NCBI RefSeq assembly: GCF_001019715.1
Contig: NZ_BBXJ01000001.1
Coordinates: 620,001 to 684,000, forward strand
Direction: 5' to 3'
Length of the DNA stretch: 64,000 nt
Source of the DNA: Rodentibacter caecimuris
GTDB taxonomy: Bacteria > Pseudomonadota > Gammaproteobacteria > Enterobacterales > Pasteurellaceae
Shown here: positions 19,538 through 31,788 of the stretch, piece after piece
Layout of the letters: every line of letters starts with the position of its first letter
Numbering within the stretch: the first letter of the stretch is position 1
The notes under the pieces: generated by a model
Database searches by the model: none
Seen by the model: only the letters and a program-made list of their open reading frames with translations
What the model was told of the DNA's origin: nothing
Translations under genes and position numbers: made by a program

Positions 19538-20338
19538 TTAGGTTTCCTTTCTGTTATCAGATGCTTTGCAAAGTTGAAGCGTAGCATCAATCAATTTACG
19601 TGCGATAGTACCTGTTGGCGGCAATTCTGGCAAGGGTTGATGATAAGAAAACCATTGTGCATCATGAATTTCCGTTTCTTGTAAAGCAATTTCACCACTT
19701 TCATAGTCAGCCAAAAATCCTACCATTTGTGAATTCGGAAATGCCCAAGGCTGGCTACCGAAATAACGAATATTTTTAATTCGAATACCGGTTTCTTCAA
19801 AAACTTCGCGTTGAACCGTTTGTTCAAACGTTTCCCCTACTTCGACAAAACCGGCAAGCGTTGTGTACATTCCTCCACCGGGCTGATAATGGCGTTTATG
19901 ATTGGCGAGTAAAATATGCGTGTCACGGCGTACGGCAACAATAATGGAAGGGCAAATGACGGGATAAGTACGATAACCGCACTGTGTACACTGCATAGCA
20001 AGTTCATCTTCCGTTTGGCTATTGGAATGACCGCACCGACCACAAAATTGGTGGGTTTTCAAAAAATGATTAATTTCCACACCACGATTTAATAAATAAA
20101 ACTTTTCTTCGGGAAGAAAAAGCAAATCCCGTAAACTAAAATAGGCGCGTTGATCATCTTGCTGTTCTTCAATAAGCCATAGGGGCTGCTCTTCCCATTC
20201 GCCAATTAACATACCTTTTAAATTTTCCAAGCCAAATGAGGCAGCCGTTCCGTAAGGTAATTTGCCCTGTATTAAATGTAAATTGGAACCCTGTGTGAGG
20301 AGCCAATAGCCTAAGTCCGTTGATTGAATGTCGCGCAT
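19538..20338 (-). CDS. nudC: NAD(+) diphosphatase / RNA NAD-decapping Nudix enzyme
   Basis: NudC hydrolyses NAD(H) and removes NAD caps from RNA. The 266-residue protein has a zinc ribbon (Cys99, 102, 117, 120), a Nudix box GFVEVGETF...REVFEETGI at about 163-185, and SQPWAFPNS (196-204), the motif that separates NADH diphosphatases from other Nudix enzymes. It is coupled to hemE with no gap. Confidence 0.95.
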   Translation of the reverse strand: MRDIQSTDLGYWLLTQGSNLHLIQGKLPYGTAASFGLENLKGMLIGEWEEQPLWLIEEQQDDQRAYFSLRDLLFLPEEKFYLLNRGVEINHFLKTHQFCGRCGHSNSQTEDELAMQCTQCGYRTYPVICPSIIVAVRRDTHILLANHKRHYQPGGGMYTTLAGFVEVGETFEQTVQREVFEETGIRIKNIRYFGSQPWAFPNSQMVGFLADYESGEIALQETEIHDAQWFSYHQPLPELPPTGTIARKLIDATLQLCKASDNRKET

Positions 20339-20448
20339 AAAATCTTCTCCAAAATGACCGCACTTTTTTAATTATTGTAGCAATTTCCAAACCGACAAGG
20401 TTAGCTTTAATTCACGATAAAATTTGTCAAACATTCGGGAAAAATTAA

Positions 20449-20480
20449 GGGGTAAATCCTTAACTAATAGAATTTACCCC
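20449..20480 (-). terminator. Intrinsic terminator after the pirin gene
   Basis: GGGGTAAAT and ATTTACCCC pair around a 14-nt loop and are followed on the minus strand by TTAATTTTT, 33 bp after the pirin stop. Confidence 0.75.
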
Positions 20481-20512
20481 TAGATTGAGTCATATCATAC
20501 CTAAAGCATTTT

Positions 20513-21394
20513 TTAGTTTAAACGACCGAATTTACCGCTTTGCACATCGTTAAAAGCCTCAACAATTTGCTCGCGGGTATTCATCACGAACGGGCCGTAA
20601 CCGACAATCGGTTCATTAAGCGGTTCACCGGTAAGAATTAACAATTTCGCTTCATTGTTAGATTCAATGAGTACATCCGCACCGCCACGCTCAAAAGTGA
20701 CTAACTCTCCACGCCGTGCAATCGCCTCTCCGCCGACTTGGATCGTTCCCTCTAATACAAGGATGACGACATTATGGCTTTCCGGCACACTAAAAGTATG
20801 TGTCGCATTTGCATTCATGGTCGTATCCCACATATTAATCGGGCTAAAAGTACTGGCAGACCCTGTTGCTCCTAACAATTCACCGGCAATCACTCGGACT
20901 TGACCGGCATCGTTAGGCAATTTTACTACCGGAATATCCGCCGATTTAATCGCTTGATATTTCGGTTCGGTCATTTTATCTTTTGCCGGTAAATTTACCC
21001 AAAGTTGCACCATTTCGAATAATCCGCCCTCTTTAGCAAATTTTTCTGAGTGCATTTCTTCGTGCATCACACCGGAACCCGCTGTCATCCATTGAACGTC
21101 GCCCGTACCGATTGTACCGCGGCCACCGTGAGAATCGCGGTGAGAAACTTCGCCCTGATAAGCAATCGTTACTGTTTCAAAACCACGGTGAGGATGTTCT
21201 TCTACACCGCGTAAATCAAATTCAGAATTATCACGACGACCGCCTTGGAAGTATTTTGGCGGGTTGTAATCCATTAAAAGAAACGGATCAAGATTTTTAT
21301 CTTTATCGTTGTAACTAAACATTGACGCAACATGGAAACCATTACCTACCCAGTGTTTTTCCGGTGCAGTAAAAACGTTTGCTACTTTTTTCAT
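20513..21394 (-). CDS. Pirin-family cupin protein
   Basis: The 293-residue protein has the two-cupin pirin fold. The N-terminal metal site is visible as EEHPHRGFETVT and, further on, HRDSHGG and SGVMHEEM. Bacterial pirins include quercetin dioxygenase-like enzymes and stress-linked proteins; the role here is unknown. AAGGAG lies six bases before the ATG at 21394, so I prefer it over an in-frame ATG at 21409. A palindrome just upstream suggests local regulation. Confidence 0.88.
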   Translation of the reverse strand: MKKVANVFTAPEKHWVGNGFHVASMFSYNDKDKNLDPFLLMDYNPPKYFQGGRRDNSEFDLRGVEEHPHRGFETVTIAYQGEVSHRDSHGGRGTIGTGDVQWMTAGSGVMHEEMHSEKFAKEGGLFEMVQLWVNLPAKDKMTEPKYQAIKSADIPVVKLPNDAGQVRVIAGELLGATGSASTFSPINMWDTTMNANATHTFSVPESHNVVILVLEGTIQVGGEAIARRGELVTFERGGADVLIESNNEAKLLILTGEPLNEPIVGYGPFVMNTREQIVEAFNDVQSGKFGRLN

Positions 21395-21417
21395 ATAAAA
21401 CTCCTTCATTTCTTGTT

Positions 21418-21432
21418 AGAACCAATTGTTCT
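21418..21432. promoter_or_regulatory. Palindrome in the pirin leader
   Basis: AGAAC-CAATT-GTTCT lies about 25 bp upstream of the pirin start and just downstream of a minus-strand TATAAT. A repressor bound here would block the gene; the regulator is not known. Confidence 0.4.
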
Positions 21433-21600
21433 GTTGATGGAGCGCATTATATAATTTCAAAAAATTAAATAAACAACCAATCAGTTAAAATATAATTTAC
21501 TAAAAAGAAATAATAGTCTTAATTATATGAATAAATTTTGGCAGCTTTTTGACAAATCACTTTACTAGCCCAGCGCACTTCCAATGCTTAATAAAACAAA

Positions 21601-21641
21601 AAAGTGCGGTTAAAATTCATCAAGATTTTTAACCGCACTTT
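21601..21641 (-). terminator. Uptake-signal pair terminating pyrG
   Basis: AAAGTGCGGT and ACCGCACTTT face each other; the inner bases also pair (TTAAAA with TTTTTAA). A T-rich stretch follows only weakly on the minus strand. It lies 14 bp after the pyrG stop. Confidence 0.65.
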
Positions 21642-21654
21642 TTATATTCAAAAA

Positions 21655-23304
<1,650 letters not shown>

Positions 23305-23482
23305 TTATTGGGATATAAATGATTATAGCTAATCATCTTGCTAGACATTTCACAAAAGTGCGGTCGGAAATTGAAGAAGATTAGCTATCAAAGACGGGAC
23401 GATAGTTTACCCGATTTATTGATCCAACTCAACGGGGATACGGGAATTAAACGTCAGGATTATCAATAAACTGATAAAAAAA

Positions 23483-23505
23483 TGACCGCACTTTAAGTGC
23501 GGTCA
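23483..23505 (-). terminator. Uptake-signal palindrome terminating the fuc operon
   Basis: TGACCGCACTT and AAGTGCGGTCA meet with a single base between them, followed on the minus strand by TTTTTTT. It lies 10 bp after the fucP stop and is a clear case of a doubled uptake signal serving as terminator. Confidence 0.85.
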
Positions 23506-23514
23506 AATTTACGA

Positions 23515-24804
23515 TTAGCTAAGAATTTTCCAAGATCTAAATCCGTAGATAGCAATGACGACAAAGCAGACAAGCGGTAGAATAAAGGAGAAGTTCACCG
23601 CTGGTAGCCCCATGACTTCACCTTGGTCAATAATCATACCTTGCAGTGGCGGCATCAATGCACCGCCTACAATCGCCATCACTAAGCCTGCGGCACCGAT
23701 TGTCGATTCTTCTTTTAAACCATTAAGCGCAATACCATAAATAGTCGGGAACATCAGTGACATAAACCCGGAAGTTAAAATTAAGCAATACAATCCCCCG
23801 ATACCATCAATAAAAATCACCCCGAGAATGCTAAAGAAACCACCGATAGCAAAGAGCATTAACATAAATTCGGCTTTGAGATATTTCATTAAACTGGTAC
23901 TAATGAAACGGCTGGCAATAAAAATACCCATCGCAATAATATTGAAATTTTGCCCTTCCGCCTTAGTAAAGCCTAAACGTTCCGCATATTGAACAATAAA
24001 TGTCCAACACATAATTTGCACACCGACATAAAAGACTTGCGCAATAACGCCCTCGCGATATTTTGCTTTTTGTATCAGGCGACTAACCGCCTCTTTAAAG
24101 GTAATATGACAATCTCCCTCTTCAACTCTTACTTTCGGCATTTTATAGAGGCTTATAATCACGAGTACTGCAATCACCACAAAACCTAATACAATATAGG
24201 GGTCACGAATTTCAGCCAAATCATGTGTACGAATACTCATTTTTTCTGCTTCAGATAAAGTATGGAAAATCAAACTACCCGCCGCATCGCGTTTATCGGA
24301 CTCAAGATTTGTTAGCACCAGTTGAGAAGCCACAAACATACCTGTAATTGAACCTAACGGGTTAAAAGATTGAGCTAAATTCAAGCGACGAGTCGCCGTT
24401 TGCGGATCGCCCATCGCGAGAATATAAGGGTTTGCCGTCGTTTCTAAGAAAGCCAGACCAAAGGTTAAAATATAAAGCGAGATCAAGAAAAAATTAAACA
24501 CTTCATATTTTGCCGCCGGCCAGAATAAAAAAGCACCGATAGCATAGAGAATAAGCCCTAACATAATCCCTGATTTGTAGCTATAACGACTGGCGAATAT
24601 CGCAGCAGGAATCGCCATTGTGCCGTAACCGCCATAGAAAGCGAACTGGACTAAAGCCGCTTCTGAAGCCGGAATTTCCATCACGGTTTGAAATACCGCC
24701 ACCATGGGATTGGTAATATCATTTGCAAATCCCCATAATGCAAATAAGCTGGTAATTAAAATAAATGGGACAACAAATTTCTTTTCTAATACTTTGGCAC
24801 TCAT
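23515..24804 (-). CDS. fucP: L-fucose:H+ symporter
   Basis: The 429-residue MFS protein has 12 predicted membrane segments and the FucP signatures FALWGFANDITNPMV near the N-terminus (the Asp and Asn in this helix act in sugar and proton binding) and AQSFNPLGS. It imports L-fucose with a proton. It closes the fucIKUAP operon. Confidence 0.96.
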   Translation of the reverse strand: MSAKVLEKKFVVPFILITSLFALWGFANDITNPMVAVFQTVMEIPASEAALVQFAFYGGYGTMAIPAAIFASRYSYKSGIMLGLILYAIGAFLFWPAAKYEVFNFFLISLYILTFGLAFLETTANPYILAMGDPQTATRRLNLAQSFNPLGSITGMFVASQLVLTNLESDKRDAAGSLIFHTLSEAEKMSIRTHDLAEIRDPYIVLGFVVIAVLVIISLYKMPKVRVEEGDCHITFKEAVSRLIQKAKYREGVIAQVFYVGVQIMCWTFIVQYAERLGFTKAEGQNFNIIAMGIFIASRFISTSLMKYLKAEFMLMLFAIGGFFSILGVIFIDGIGGLYCLILTSGFMSLMFPTIYGIALNGLKEESTIGAAGLVMAIVGGALMPPLQGMIIDQGEVMGLPAVNFSFILPLVCFVVIAIYGFRSWKILS

Positions 24805-24847
24805 AATACCTTCCTTATATTAATTAGTAGAGAGGAGTAAAGAATTG

Positions 24848-25495
24848 CTATTCTTCAATGCGTAATCCATACGTATGGAATTTTCCTAATACCACCTGCA
24901 TTTGCTCACGGCTCAAAAGCGGAATCTCCAACCCGGTGGCAAGTAATTTCAAATACCAAGAAGCCAATACCTCTACTTCTTGCGCCAACCACAACGCTTT
25001 ATCAAGATTCTCAGCACAAGCAATTAAACCATGGTGAGCCAACAAAATTGCCTTACTTTTTTTGATTCCATCCGCCACATAAGAGGCAAGTTCCTGCGTA
25101 CCAAATGTTGCGTAAGGTACGCAAGGAATATGATCGGTTCCCCCTACCGCAACCATATAGTGAATAGCCGGAATCGGTTTTTGGAGAATGGATAAACCGG
25201 CGCAATGAAGAGAATGATTATGTACCACCGCATTGGCTTCGGCACGGACTTGATAGACGGCTAAATGAAATTGCCATTCGCTGGAAGGCAACTTTCCGTC
25301 CTCGTATTTACCGTTACTATCGACATAAACGATGTTTTCCGGTGTGATTAAATGATACGGCATACCTGTGGGGGTAATCAGCATACCGTCTTTGTAGCGT
25401 ACACTTACATTTCCTGCGGTACCTTGGTTTAGCCCTAATCGGGTCATTTCAAGGCAGGTGTCAATAATTTTTTGTGAAAGCGCTTTTCTATTCAT
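24848..25495 (-). CDS. fucA: L-fuculose-1-phosphate aldolase
   Basis: FucA splits L-fuculose-1-P to dihydroxyacetone phosphate and L-lactaldehyde. The 215-residue class II aldolase keeps the zinc and catalytic residues at the E. coli numbers: Glu73, His92 and His94 in HNHSLHC, and a His near 155 in HHGLIA. An NQGTAGNVSVR phosphate loop is at 24-34. Confidence 0.97.
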   Translation of the reverse strand: MNRKALSQKIIDTCLEMTRLGLNQGTAGNVSVRYKDGMLITPTGMPYHLITPENIVYVDSNGKYEDGKLPSSEWQFHLAVYQVRAEANAVVHNHSLHCAGLSILQKPIPAIHYMVAVGGTDHIPCVPYATFGTQELASYVADGIKKSKAILLAHHGLIACAENLDKALWLAQEVEVLASWYLKLLATGLEIPLLSREQMQVVLGKFHTYGLRIEE

Positions 25496-25515
25496 TTTTA
25501 AGTACCTCTAAGTTG

Positions 25516-25950
25516 TTATAAAACAGGTGTAACCCCTTTTTTGATAATAATGTTGCCGTATTTTGCGGTTTCGCCACTCACGACAACGGCATAAGCATGT
25601 TTTGCACGCTGATAGAAATCAAAGCGATCGATACGGCTGAGATTCGGCACAAAATCGACCGCACATTGAATTGCCGCTAAATAGCGTTTTTCCACCTCGG
25701 GATCCAAGGTATCCCCTTGTACTACCTGCATCATGACAAGCGGCGCCGCCACATAAGCATCAAACTCAAATAACGGTGCGATTCCTTGTAATAAGGTGGC
25801 AACAGAAATCCCATCGGCACGCACTACATTGTGATGAAGCGAATGAGCGGGAAAATGCGCATCAGCAAGCACGAGTTCATCGCCATGCCCCATTTCGGTT
25901 AGAATTTTGAGTAATTCCGGGGAAATTGCCGGATGAATACCTTTTAACAT
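25516..25950 (-). CDS. fucU: L-fucose mutarotase
   Basis: FucU interconverts fucose anomers to supply FucI. The 144-residue protein has the RbsD/FucU fold pattern: [14 protein letters not shown] at the start, the [17 protein letters not shown] catalytic loop near 22-38, and the end motif [10 protein letters not shown]. It is only 11 bp from fucK. Confidence 0.95.
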   Translation of the reverse strand: MLKGIHPAISPELLKILTEMGHGDELVLADAHFPAHSLHHNVVRADGISVATLLQGIAPLFEFDAYVAAPLVMMQVVQGDTLDPEVEKRYLAAIQCAVDFVPNLSRIDRFDFYQRAKHAYAVVVSGETAKYGNIIIKKGVTPVL

Positions 25951-25961
25951 GAGATTTGCTC

Positions 25962-27383
25962 CTATTGGTTTGCAAAATTAAACTGAGGATAAATACGTTT
26001 GCGCTTCGGTTGCATCGCTTTTTGTGCCGCTTCCGCGTTGTCATAAACACCAATACCGGCAAAAGTAAACATCGCTGCACCTAATACTGTTGTTTCTGCA
26101 ACATCAACTACATCAATGGGCAAACCTAAAACGTCGGCACGAATTTGGTTCCATAATGAATTTTTTGATCCGCCGCCAACGCAGATCAAACTTTCCGCTT
26201 TAAAATGACTCACCTGTTGTAGCACCGCCAAGCCTTGCTTAAGCTGATTTGCCATGTAATAAAGTGCCGCACGATAAATTTCGCCACGAGAAGTAAACAT
26301 AGAAAGTCCGGCAATATGCCCTTGTCCTAGTTGGCTAAAAACGCCCTGAAAATCAACCGCACTTTTCTCAGCCGCTATCGCTTCTGCAATCATCGTCGAA
26401 TAATATTTGTCTGCGCCATATACATCTGCAAACAACAGTTTTCCAAGCCATTCCATAATGCCTGAGCCGACCCATTGCACCGCCGGGTTAAAGCAATTCG
26501 GTTGAACGTCAAATTCCGTTGTTAATCCTTGCGAAATAAAATCAAATTGCGGTTTTGCATATGGCGTACGAACCATTAAAATTTCCCACGTACCGGAACT
26601 CAGCACAGGTTGATTTAATGCTGCTCCGGAACCGAATACGGCAAACTGAGTATCATGTCCGCAAGCAATCACCGGAATGCAATTTAGCCCCCAACGGGCG
26701 GCAAGTGCGCTGGTGAGTTCTCCCACTTTTTCACCGGCATGACGCATTGGTGGAAAATGATTTGGGGTTAACCCAAGCAACTGCAAAATGCCTTCGTCCC
26801 AATCACCGCTAGCAAGATCCGTCATCATAGAGGTGCCCGCCATGCTGTGATCGGTTGTCCATTCGCCGGTTAAACGTTGGGTTATCATGGAAGAAATGAA
26901 CATAAACTTATCCATTTTTTGGAAAATTTCCGGTTCATGTTCTTTCAACCAAAGCAATTTAAATAAGGTATTAAAACTGTATTGCCCGATACCATTGCGT
27001 TGATAGAGATCTTCAATATCAAGCAACCGTGGTAGGGCTTCCATCACCGGAAGTGTACGCGGGCATTTCCAAGAGATAATCGGATAAAGCTGTTGCCCCT
27101 CATGATCAAATGGCGCGCCATCCACACCAAATGTGGTAACGGAAATGCCAACAATATCGTTTAGATCAATATGTTGTTGTTTTAATTGATTAATCGTGTG
27201 ATCAGCACAATCGGATAACTTTTGCCAAATTTCTTCAAAATCCCAAATATGATAATCAGCGAATTTGAGATCAGGTTGGGTATTGTTCGCAATATGATGG
27301 GATGCCAAAATTTCGCCTTTATCACTCATCGCAATAGTACGTAAATTGGTCGCACCGCAATCAAAAATCAGTACGATAGGCAT
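25962..27383 (-). CDS. fucK: L-fuculokinase
   Basis: FucK phosphorylates L-fuculose with ATP. The 473-residue FGGY-family kinase has the N-terminal phosphate loop [17 protein letters not shown] in the sugar site, and the C-terminal [18 protein letters not shown] motif. It is separated from fucI by 122 bp that contain a paired uptake-signal hairpin. Confidence 0.96.
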   Translation of the reverse strand: MPIVLIFDCGATNLRTIAMSDKGEILASHHIANNTQPDLKFADYHIWDFEEIWQKLSDCADHTINQLKQQHIDLNDIVGISVTTFGVDGAPFDHEGQQLYPIISWKCPRTLPVMEALPRLLDIEDLYQRNGIGQYSFNTLFKLLWLKEHEPEIFQKMDKFMFISSMITQRLTGEWTTDHSMAGTSMMTDLASGDWDEGILQLLGLTPNHFPPMRHAGEKVGELTSALAARWGLNCIPVIACGHDTQFAVFGSGAALNQPVLSSGTWEILMVRTPYAKPQFDFISQGLTTEFDVQPNCFNPAVQWVGSGIMEWLGKLLFADVYGADKYYSTMIAEAIAAEKSAVDFQGVFSQLGQGHIAGLSMFTSRGEIYRAALYYMANQLKQGLAVLQQVSHFKAESLICVGGGSKNSLWNQIRADVLGLPIDVVDVAETTVLGAAMFTFAGIGVYDNAEAAQKAMQPKRKRIYPQFNFANQ

Positions 27384-27406
27384 AAGCCCTCCCTAAAATT
27401 GAGAAA

Positions 27407-27446
27407 AAAGTGCGGTTGAAAAAATAAATGAATTTTTGACCGCACT
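27407..27446 (-). terminator. Uptake-signal hairpin between fucI and fucK
   Basis: On the minus strand AAGTGCGGT, AAAAAT / ATTTTTTC partial inner pairing and ACCGCACTT are followed by TTTTTTC. It has the form of an intrinsic terminator inside the operon, so fucI may be expressed more than fucKUAP. Confidence 0.6.
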
Positions 27447-27505
27447 TCAATGTGGGTTCTGGATGGAATGGTGACACGCGTTGCAAAGCACGTGCCAATC
27501 ATCAC

Positions 27506-29275
27506 TTATTTATAAAGTGGCCCGAAGTTTTTACAGGCGCGATAATCCTGGCCTTCTTTATCTTGACCAAAACCATTCCAAGCACTTGGACGGAATATAT
27601 TGCGTTCATCAACGTTATGCATACAAACCGGAATACGTAACATTGAGGCAAGGGTGATGAGATCTGAACCAATATGTCCATAAGTGGCGACACAATGGTT
27701 CGCTCCCCAATTTGCCATGACGGAATACACATCGGTGAATGCGCCCTTGCCTGTTAAACGAGGAACAAACCACGTCGTCGGCCAAGTTTCATTCGTGCGT
27801 TTGTTGAGGATATCGTGTACTTGTTCTGGTAAATCGATTGACCAACCTTCGGCAATTTGCAATACCGGCCCTAATCCTTTGATCAGGTTAATACGATGCA
27901 TTGTGAACGGCATACCGCCTTGAGTTAAAAATTGAGAAGATAAACCACCGCCACGGAAATATTCATGTACTGCCGGACACCAACGGGTATGCGCCAAACA
28001 ACGTTTGCCGTCTTGTTCGGTTACTTGCCAAACCGGTTTAATGGCGGGTTTGCCACTTTCATCTCTGTGTTGCCCCGTACCGTCAAGCGCTGCGGAACCG
28101 GAGTTAATTAAATGAATAAAGCCGCTTTCCGGTTTCCAACCGGTCACACGCTCAACGGATTCAGGGCTCCAATAAGTACGCACATCAGCAAAAACTTGAG
28201 CCTGACCGGTCAATTGATGTCCGAACAGCATACACACCGCATTCAAACTGTCATTTTCAGTGGCGAGAATATAGGGTGGTCGAACGCCATTCCAATCATA
28301 AGTAGAATTCAACATCGCCTCCATAAAGTCACCGTTTGGTAAATGATCGGTCCAATGACGTTGACCTTGGAAACCGGCTGCAATGGCGTTATGACCTAAT
28401 GCTTCTTCCGCATAATTTAATTTCGCTAATTTTGGATTGCCCACCATTAAATCTCGGGTAATGATGGTCATTTTCACCACATTTTCCCAAAGCTCGGCAC
28501 GTTCTTCTGCACTGCGTTGATTTTCAAGGCTATTTACATCAACGCCCTCTTTGCAATATTGTTTTACCCAAGAAAGTGCGAGATCCACTTCTTCTTGATC
28601 ATAAATTTTGCGATCTAAACGACGTTTGATTTCGGTCATATCAACGTATTCATTACGCATACCGAGGTATTCTTGGAAAAATTGTTGGTTCACAATGGAG
28701 CCGGCGATCCCCATAGAAACAGAACCGATGGACAAATAAGATTTACCGCGAATGGTTGCGACGGTGAGACCGGCACGGGCAAAACGTAAGAGTTTTTCTT
28801 TTACATCCTCCGGAATTTCTGTGTCATCCGCTTCTTGAACTTCTGTTCCATAAATTGAGAATGCCGGTAAACCTAATTGGGAATGACCTGCAAGTGCAGC
28901 GGCAAGATAAACCGCGCCCGGACGCTCAGTGCCGTTAAATCCCCAAATGGCTTTTGGCATATGTGGATCCATATCAATAGTTTCGGAACCGTAGCACCAG
29001 CAAGGGGTTACAGTAATGGTTAATCCCACGTTTTCACGTTTAAACTTATCCGCACAAGCTGCGGCTTCCGCAACGCCACCGATACAAGTATCGGCAATCA
29101 CACAAGTGACAAAAGAACCGTCAGTATGGCGGATATGTGTTTGTAATAAGTCTGCAACAGATTTTGCCATACGCATGGTTTGATCTTCTAACGATTCACG
29201 TACGCCCATACGACGACCGTCAATGGTTGGACGAATACCGATTTTAATACGATTGGTTTGGGTAAAAGATGTCAT
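27506..29275 (-). CDS. fucI: L-fucose isomerase
   Basis: FucI converts L-fucose to L-fuculose with manganese. From the ATG at 29275 the protein has 589 residues, the family length, and AGGAGA stands 9 bases upstream; an in-frame ATG at 29308 would add 11 residues. The [19 protein letters not shown] start, [23 protein letters not shown] with metal ligands, and the C-terminal [15 protein letters not shown] are characteristic. It is the first gene of the fuc operon, downstream of a perfect CRP palindrome. Confidence 0.97.
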   Translation of the reverse strand: MTSFTQTNRIKIGIRPTIDGRRMGVRESLEDQTMRMAKSVADLLQTHIRHTDGSFVTCVIADTCIGGVAEAAACADKFKRENVGLTITVTPCWCYGSETIDMDPHMPKAIWGFNGTERPGAVYLAAALAGHSQLGLPAFSIYGTEVQEADDTEIPEDVKEKLLRFARAGLTVATIRGKSYLSIGSVSMGIAGSIVNQQFFQEYLGMRNEYVDMTEIKRRLDRKIYDQEEVDLALSWVKQYCKEGVDVNSLENQRSAEERAELWENVVKMTIITRDLMVGNPKLAKLNYAEEALGHNAIAAGFQGQRHWTDHLPNGDFMEAMLNSTYDWNGVRPPYILATENDSLNAVCMLFGHQLTGQAQVFADVRTYWSPESVERVTGWKPESGFIHLINSGSAALDGTGQHRDESGKPAIKPVWQVTEQDGKRCLAHTRWCPAVHEYFRGGGLSSQFLTQGGMPFTMHRINLIKGLGPVLQIAEGWSIDLPEQVHDILNKRTNETWPTTWFVPRLTGKGAFTDVYSVMANWGANHCVATYGHIGSDLITLASMLRIPVCMHNVDERNIFRPSAWNGFGQDKEGQDYRACKNFGPLYK

Positions 29276-29407
29276 AATAGAGTCTCTCCTATCATTTTTA
29301 ACATTCATATTGAAATCTCGGATAAGCGGTTTATCTGCTTAACTTGAAATTATTTTTGAATAAAAAAATGAAAGAAAATAGGAGAAAAATGAAGTTGATT
29401 TCAAATT

Positions 29408-29423
29408 TGTGAAAGGGATCACA
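29408..29423. promoter_or_regulatory. CRP site of the fuc operon
   Basis: TGTGA-AAGGGA-TCACA is a perfect match to the CRP consensus in the 228-bp fucR-fucI gap. It should activate fucI. An AATAAT -10 candidate at 29349-29354 on the minus strand would put it near -73. Confidence 0.8.
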
Positions 29424-29503
29424 ATAATTGGGTATTTTTTCGGGAAAATAATGCCCGATTATTGCTTATATTTTTAGAAAACGGTAAATTCGGTCATTAT
29501 TTA

Positions 29504-30253
29504 TTATAAAATGGTCAAAATATCGTTTTTTTCACAATATGCCTGAAGCGTTTCGGACAAATCGGAATCAGTAAAAAGAGTATTAATTTCACTCAATTCA
29601 GTTAATTGGATAAGGCTTTTTTTCTCAAATTTGGAATGATCCGCCAAAAGATAAGCATGCTCTGATGCTTCCATCATTTTACGCTTTACAGATGCATTTA
29701 ACTCGTTGGACTCCCAAATGTTTCCTTGATTATCAATACCGGAACAAGAAAAAATAGAAAAGTTAATATGGAGGCGTTGTAATAAATATTCTGATAACGG
29801 CCCATAAAATGCTTCATATTTTGATGAATAAACTCCACCGGTCACAATGGTTTTGATGTTGGGCTTATTAACCAATGCGTTGATATTCAGCATAGAATTA
29901 GTTACCACAGTACAAGGGATATCCGGCATTAAATGTGCAAAATACCAACTTGTAGAACTTGCATCTAATCCAATCACCGCATTTTCATAAAGTAATTCAA
30001 GCGCATTTTTAGCAATATAGCGTTTTTCTGTTGCATTAATATATCGCCGAGTCTGAAAAAAAGAGCCCAGATCTGTCGTTTTATTACTTATCGCCCCACC
30101 ATGGGTACGATAAAGCAATCCTTGTTTTTCAAGTCGATTAAGATCACGTCGGATGGTTTCAACAGATATGTCGCACTTTTCAGCCAGTTCAATCACACTC
30201 GCTTTTCCTTGCTGATTAATCCATTGCAAAATCATGTCATCTCTATTACGCAT
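29504..30253 (-). CDS. fucR: DeoR-family fuc operon activator
   Basis: The 249-residue protein has a DeoR winged helix (about 7-60, VIELAEKCDISVETIRRDLNRLE) and a sensor domain with GLDASSTSWYFA and FSCSGIDNQG. FucR in enterobacteria activates the fuc genes with fuculose-1-P. The ATG at 30253 is preceded by GGGGTG; in-frame codons further upstream lack a site. It reads toward fucI and is divergent from glmU. Confidence 0.9.
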   Translation of the reverse strand: MRNRDDMILQWINQQGKASVIELAEKCDISVETIRRDLNRLEKQGLLYRTHGGAISNKTTDLGSFFQTRRYINATEKRYIAKNALELLYENAVIGLDASSTSWYFAHLMPDIPCTVVTNSMLNINALVNKPNIKTIVTGGVYSSKYEAFYGPLSEYLLQRLHINFSIFSCSGIDNQGNIWESNELNASVKRKMMEASEHAYLLADHSKFEKKSLIQLTELSEINTLFTDSDLSETLQAYCEKNDILTIL

Positions 30254-30374
30254 ATTCACCCCAAATCGCTCAAAAATTGTCTCATTATAGAGTTTTTTAG
30301 AAAAAATAAACAACTTATCATCTTTTCCTTTCTACGATAAAATATTTCGACTTTTTGATTACAAGAGAGAATTT

Positions 30375-31745
30375 ATGATAAACAAAACATTAAGTGCGGT
30401 CATTTTGGCGGCAGGAAAAGGTACGCGGATGTACTCGGATTTGCCAAAGGTATTGCATACGGTGGCAGGCAAGCCAATGGTGAAGCACGTGATTGATACG
30501 GCAAATTCATTAGGGGCTGAAAACGTACATTTAATTTACGGACATGGCGGTGAATTAATGCGTGAACGCCTTGCCAATGAGAACGTTAATTGGGTATTGC
30601 AAACCGAACAACTTGGCACGGCACACGCAGTGCAACAGGCTGCGCCGTTTTTTAAAGACGATGAAAATATTGTGGTGCTTTACGGCGATGCACCGCTCAT
30701 TACCAAAGCAACCCTAGAAAAACTGATCGCAGCAAAACCGGAAAACGGCATTGCCTTATTGACCGTACAGCTCGACAATCCGACCGGCTATGGGCGTATT
30801 ATTCGTGAAAATGGTCGTGTCGTTGCCATTGTGGAACAAAAAGATGCGAATGCAGAACAATTAAAGGTTCAGGAAGTAAACACCGGTGTGATGGTATCCG
30901 ATGGGGCAAGCCTCAAAAAATGGCTTGCACGTGTCGGCAACAATAATGCACAAGGCGAATATTATTTAACGGATTTAATTGCTCTCGCAAACCAAGACGG
31001 TTACCAAGTTGTTGCCGTTCAAGCAATGGATAGAATGGAAGTGGAAGGGGCGAATAATCGTTTACAGCTAGCCGCACTTGAACGTTACTATCAACATAAA
31101 CAAGCTGAACGCTTATTGTTAGAAGGTGTGATGTTATTTGATCCGACTCGTTTCGATTTACGTGGTTCGCTAGAACACGGTAAAGATGTTGAAATTGATG
31201 TGAATGTGATTATTGAAGGCAAAGTGCGGTTAGGAAATCGGGTAAAAATTGGTGCCGGTTGTCTATTGAAAAATGTAGTGATCGGTGATGATGTGGAAGT
31301 AAAACCTTATTCCGTACTAGAAGATGCCAGCATTGGCGAAAAAGCGGCAATCGGTCCGTTCTCCCGTTTACGTCCCGGCACAGAACTTGCTGCCGAAACC
31401 CACATTGGTAACTTTGTAGAAATTAAAAAATCCGTCGTCGGTAAAGGTTCAAAAGTGAACCATTTAACCTATGTAGGAGACAGTAAAATCGGCGCACATT
31501 GTAATATTGGCGCAGGGGTTATCACCTGTAATTATGACGGAGCAAATAAATTTAAAACCATTATTGGTGATAATGTTTTCGTGGGTTCCGATACACAATT
31601 AGTAGCACCTGTTACGGTTGAAGACGGTGCAACAATTGGTGCGGGTTCAACCATCACGCGTAATGTCGCAAAAGATGAGTTAGTGATTACACGTGTGCCA
31701 CAACGTCATATTCAGGGCTGGCAACGCCCTGTTAAGAAAAAATAA
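30375..31745 (+). CDS. glmU: Bifunctional GlcN-1-P acetyltransferase / UDP-GlcNAc pyrophosphorylase
   Basis: GlmU carries out the last two steps to UDP-GlcNAc, the precursor of peptidoglycan and LOS. The 456-residue protein has the uridyltransferase loop [17 protein letters not shown] (12-28) and a C-terminal left-handed beta-helix of hexapeptide repeats (about 250-440) with the acetyltransferase segment GVITCNYDG. It is the third amino-sugar synthesis or breakdown locus in the first half of the window. Confidence 0.98.
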   Translation: MINKTLSAVILAAGKGTRMYSDLPKVLHTVAGKPMVKHVIDTANSLGAENVHLIYGHGGELMRERLANENVNWVLQTEQLGTAHAVQQAAPFFKDDENIVVLYGDAPLITKATLEKLIAAKPENGIALLTVQLDNPTGYGRIIRENGRVVAIVEQKDANAEQLKVQEVNTGVMVSDGASLKKWLARVGNNNAQGEYYLTDLIALANQDGYQVVAVQAMDRMEVEGANNRLQLAALERYYQHKQAERLLLEGVMLFDPTRFDLRGSLEHGKDVEIDVNVIIEGKVRLGNRVKIGAGCLLKNVVIGDDVEVKPYSVLEDASIGEKAAIGPFSRLRPGTELAAETHIGNFVEIKKSVVGKGSKVNHLTYVGDSKIGAHCNIGAGVITCNYDGANKFKTIIGDNVFVGSDTQLVAPVTVEDGATIGAGSTITRNVAKDELVITRVPQRHIQGWQRPVKKK

Positions 31746-31763
31746 GAGCTGATGTCATAATAA

Positions 31764-31788
31764 AAAAGCAGAGTTAAACTCTGCTTTT
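31764..31788. terminator. Bidirectional terminator between glmU and tonB
   Basis: AAAAGCAGAGT and ACTCTGCTTTT form a stem with T-runs on both strands between convergent genes. It overlaps the first bases of the tonB stop codon. Confidence 0.85.
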
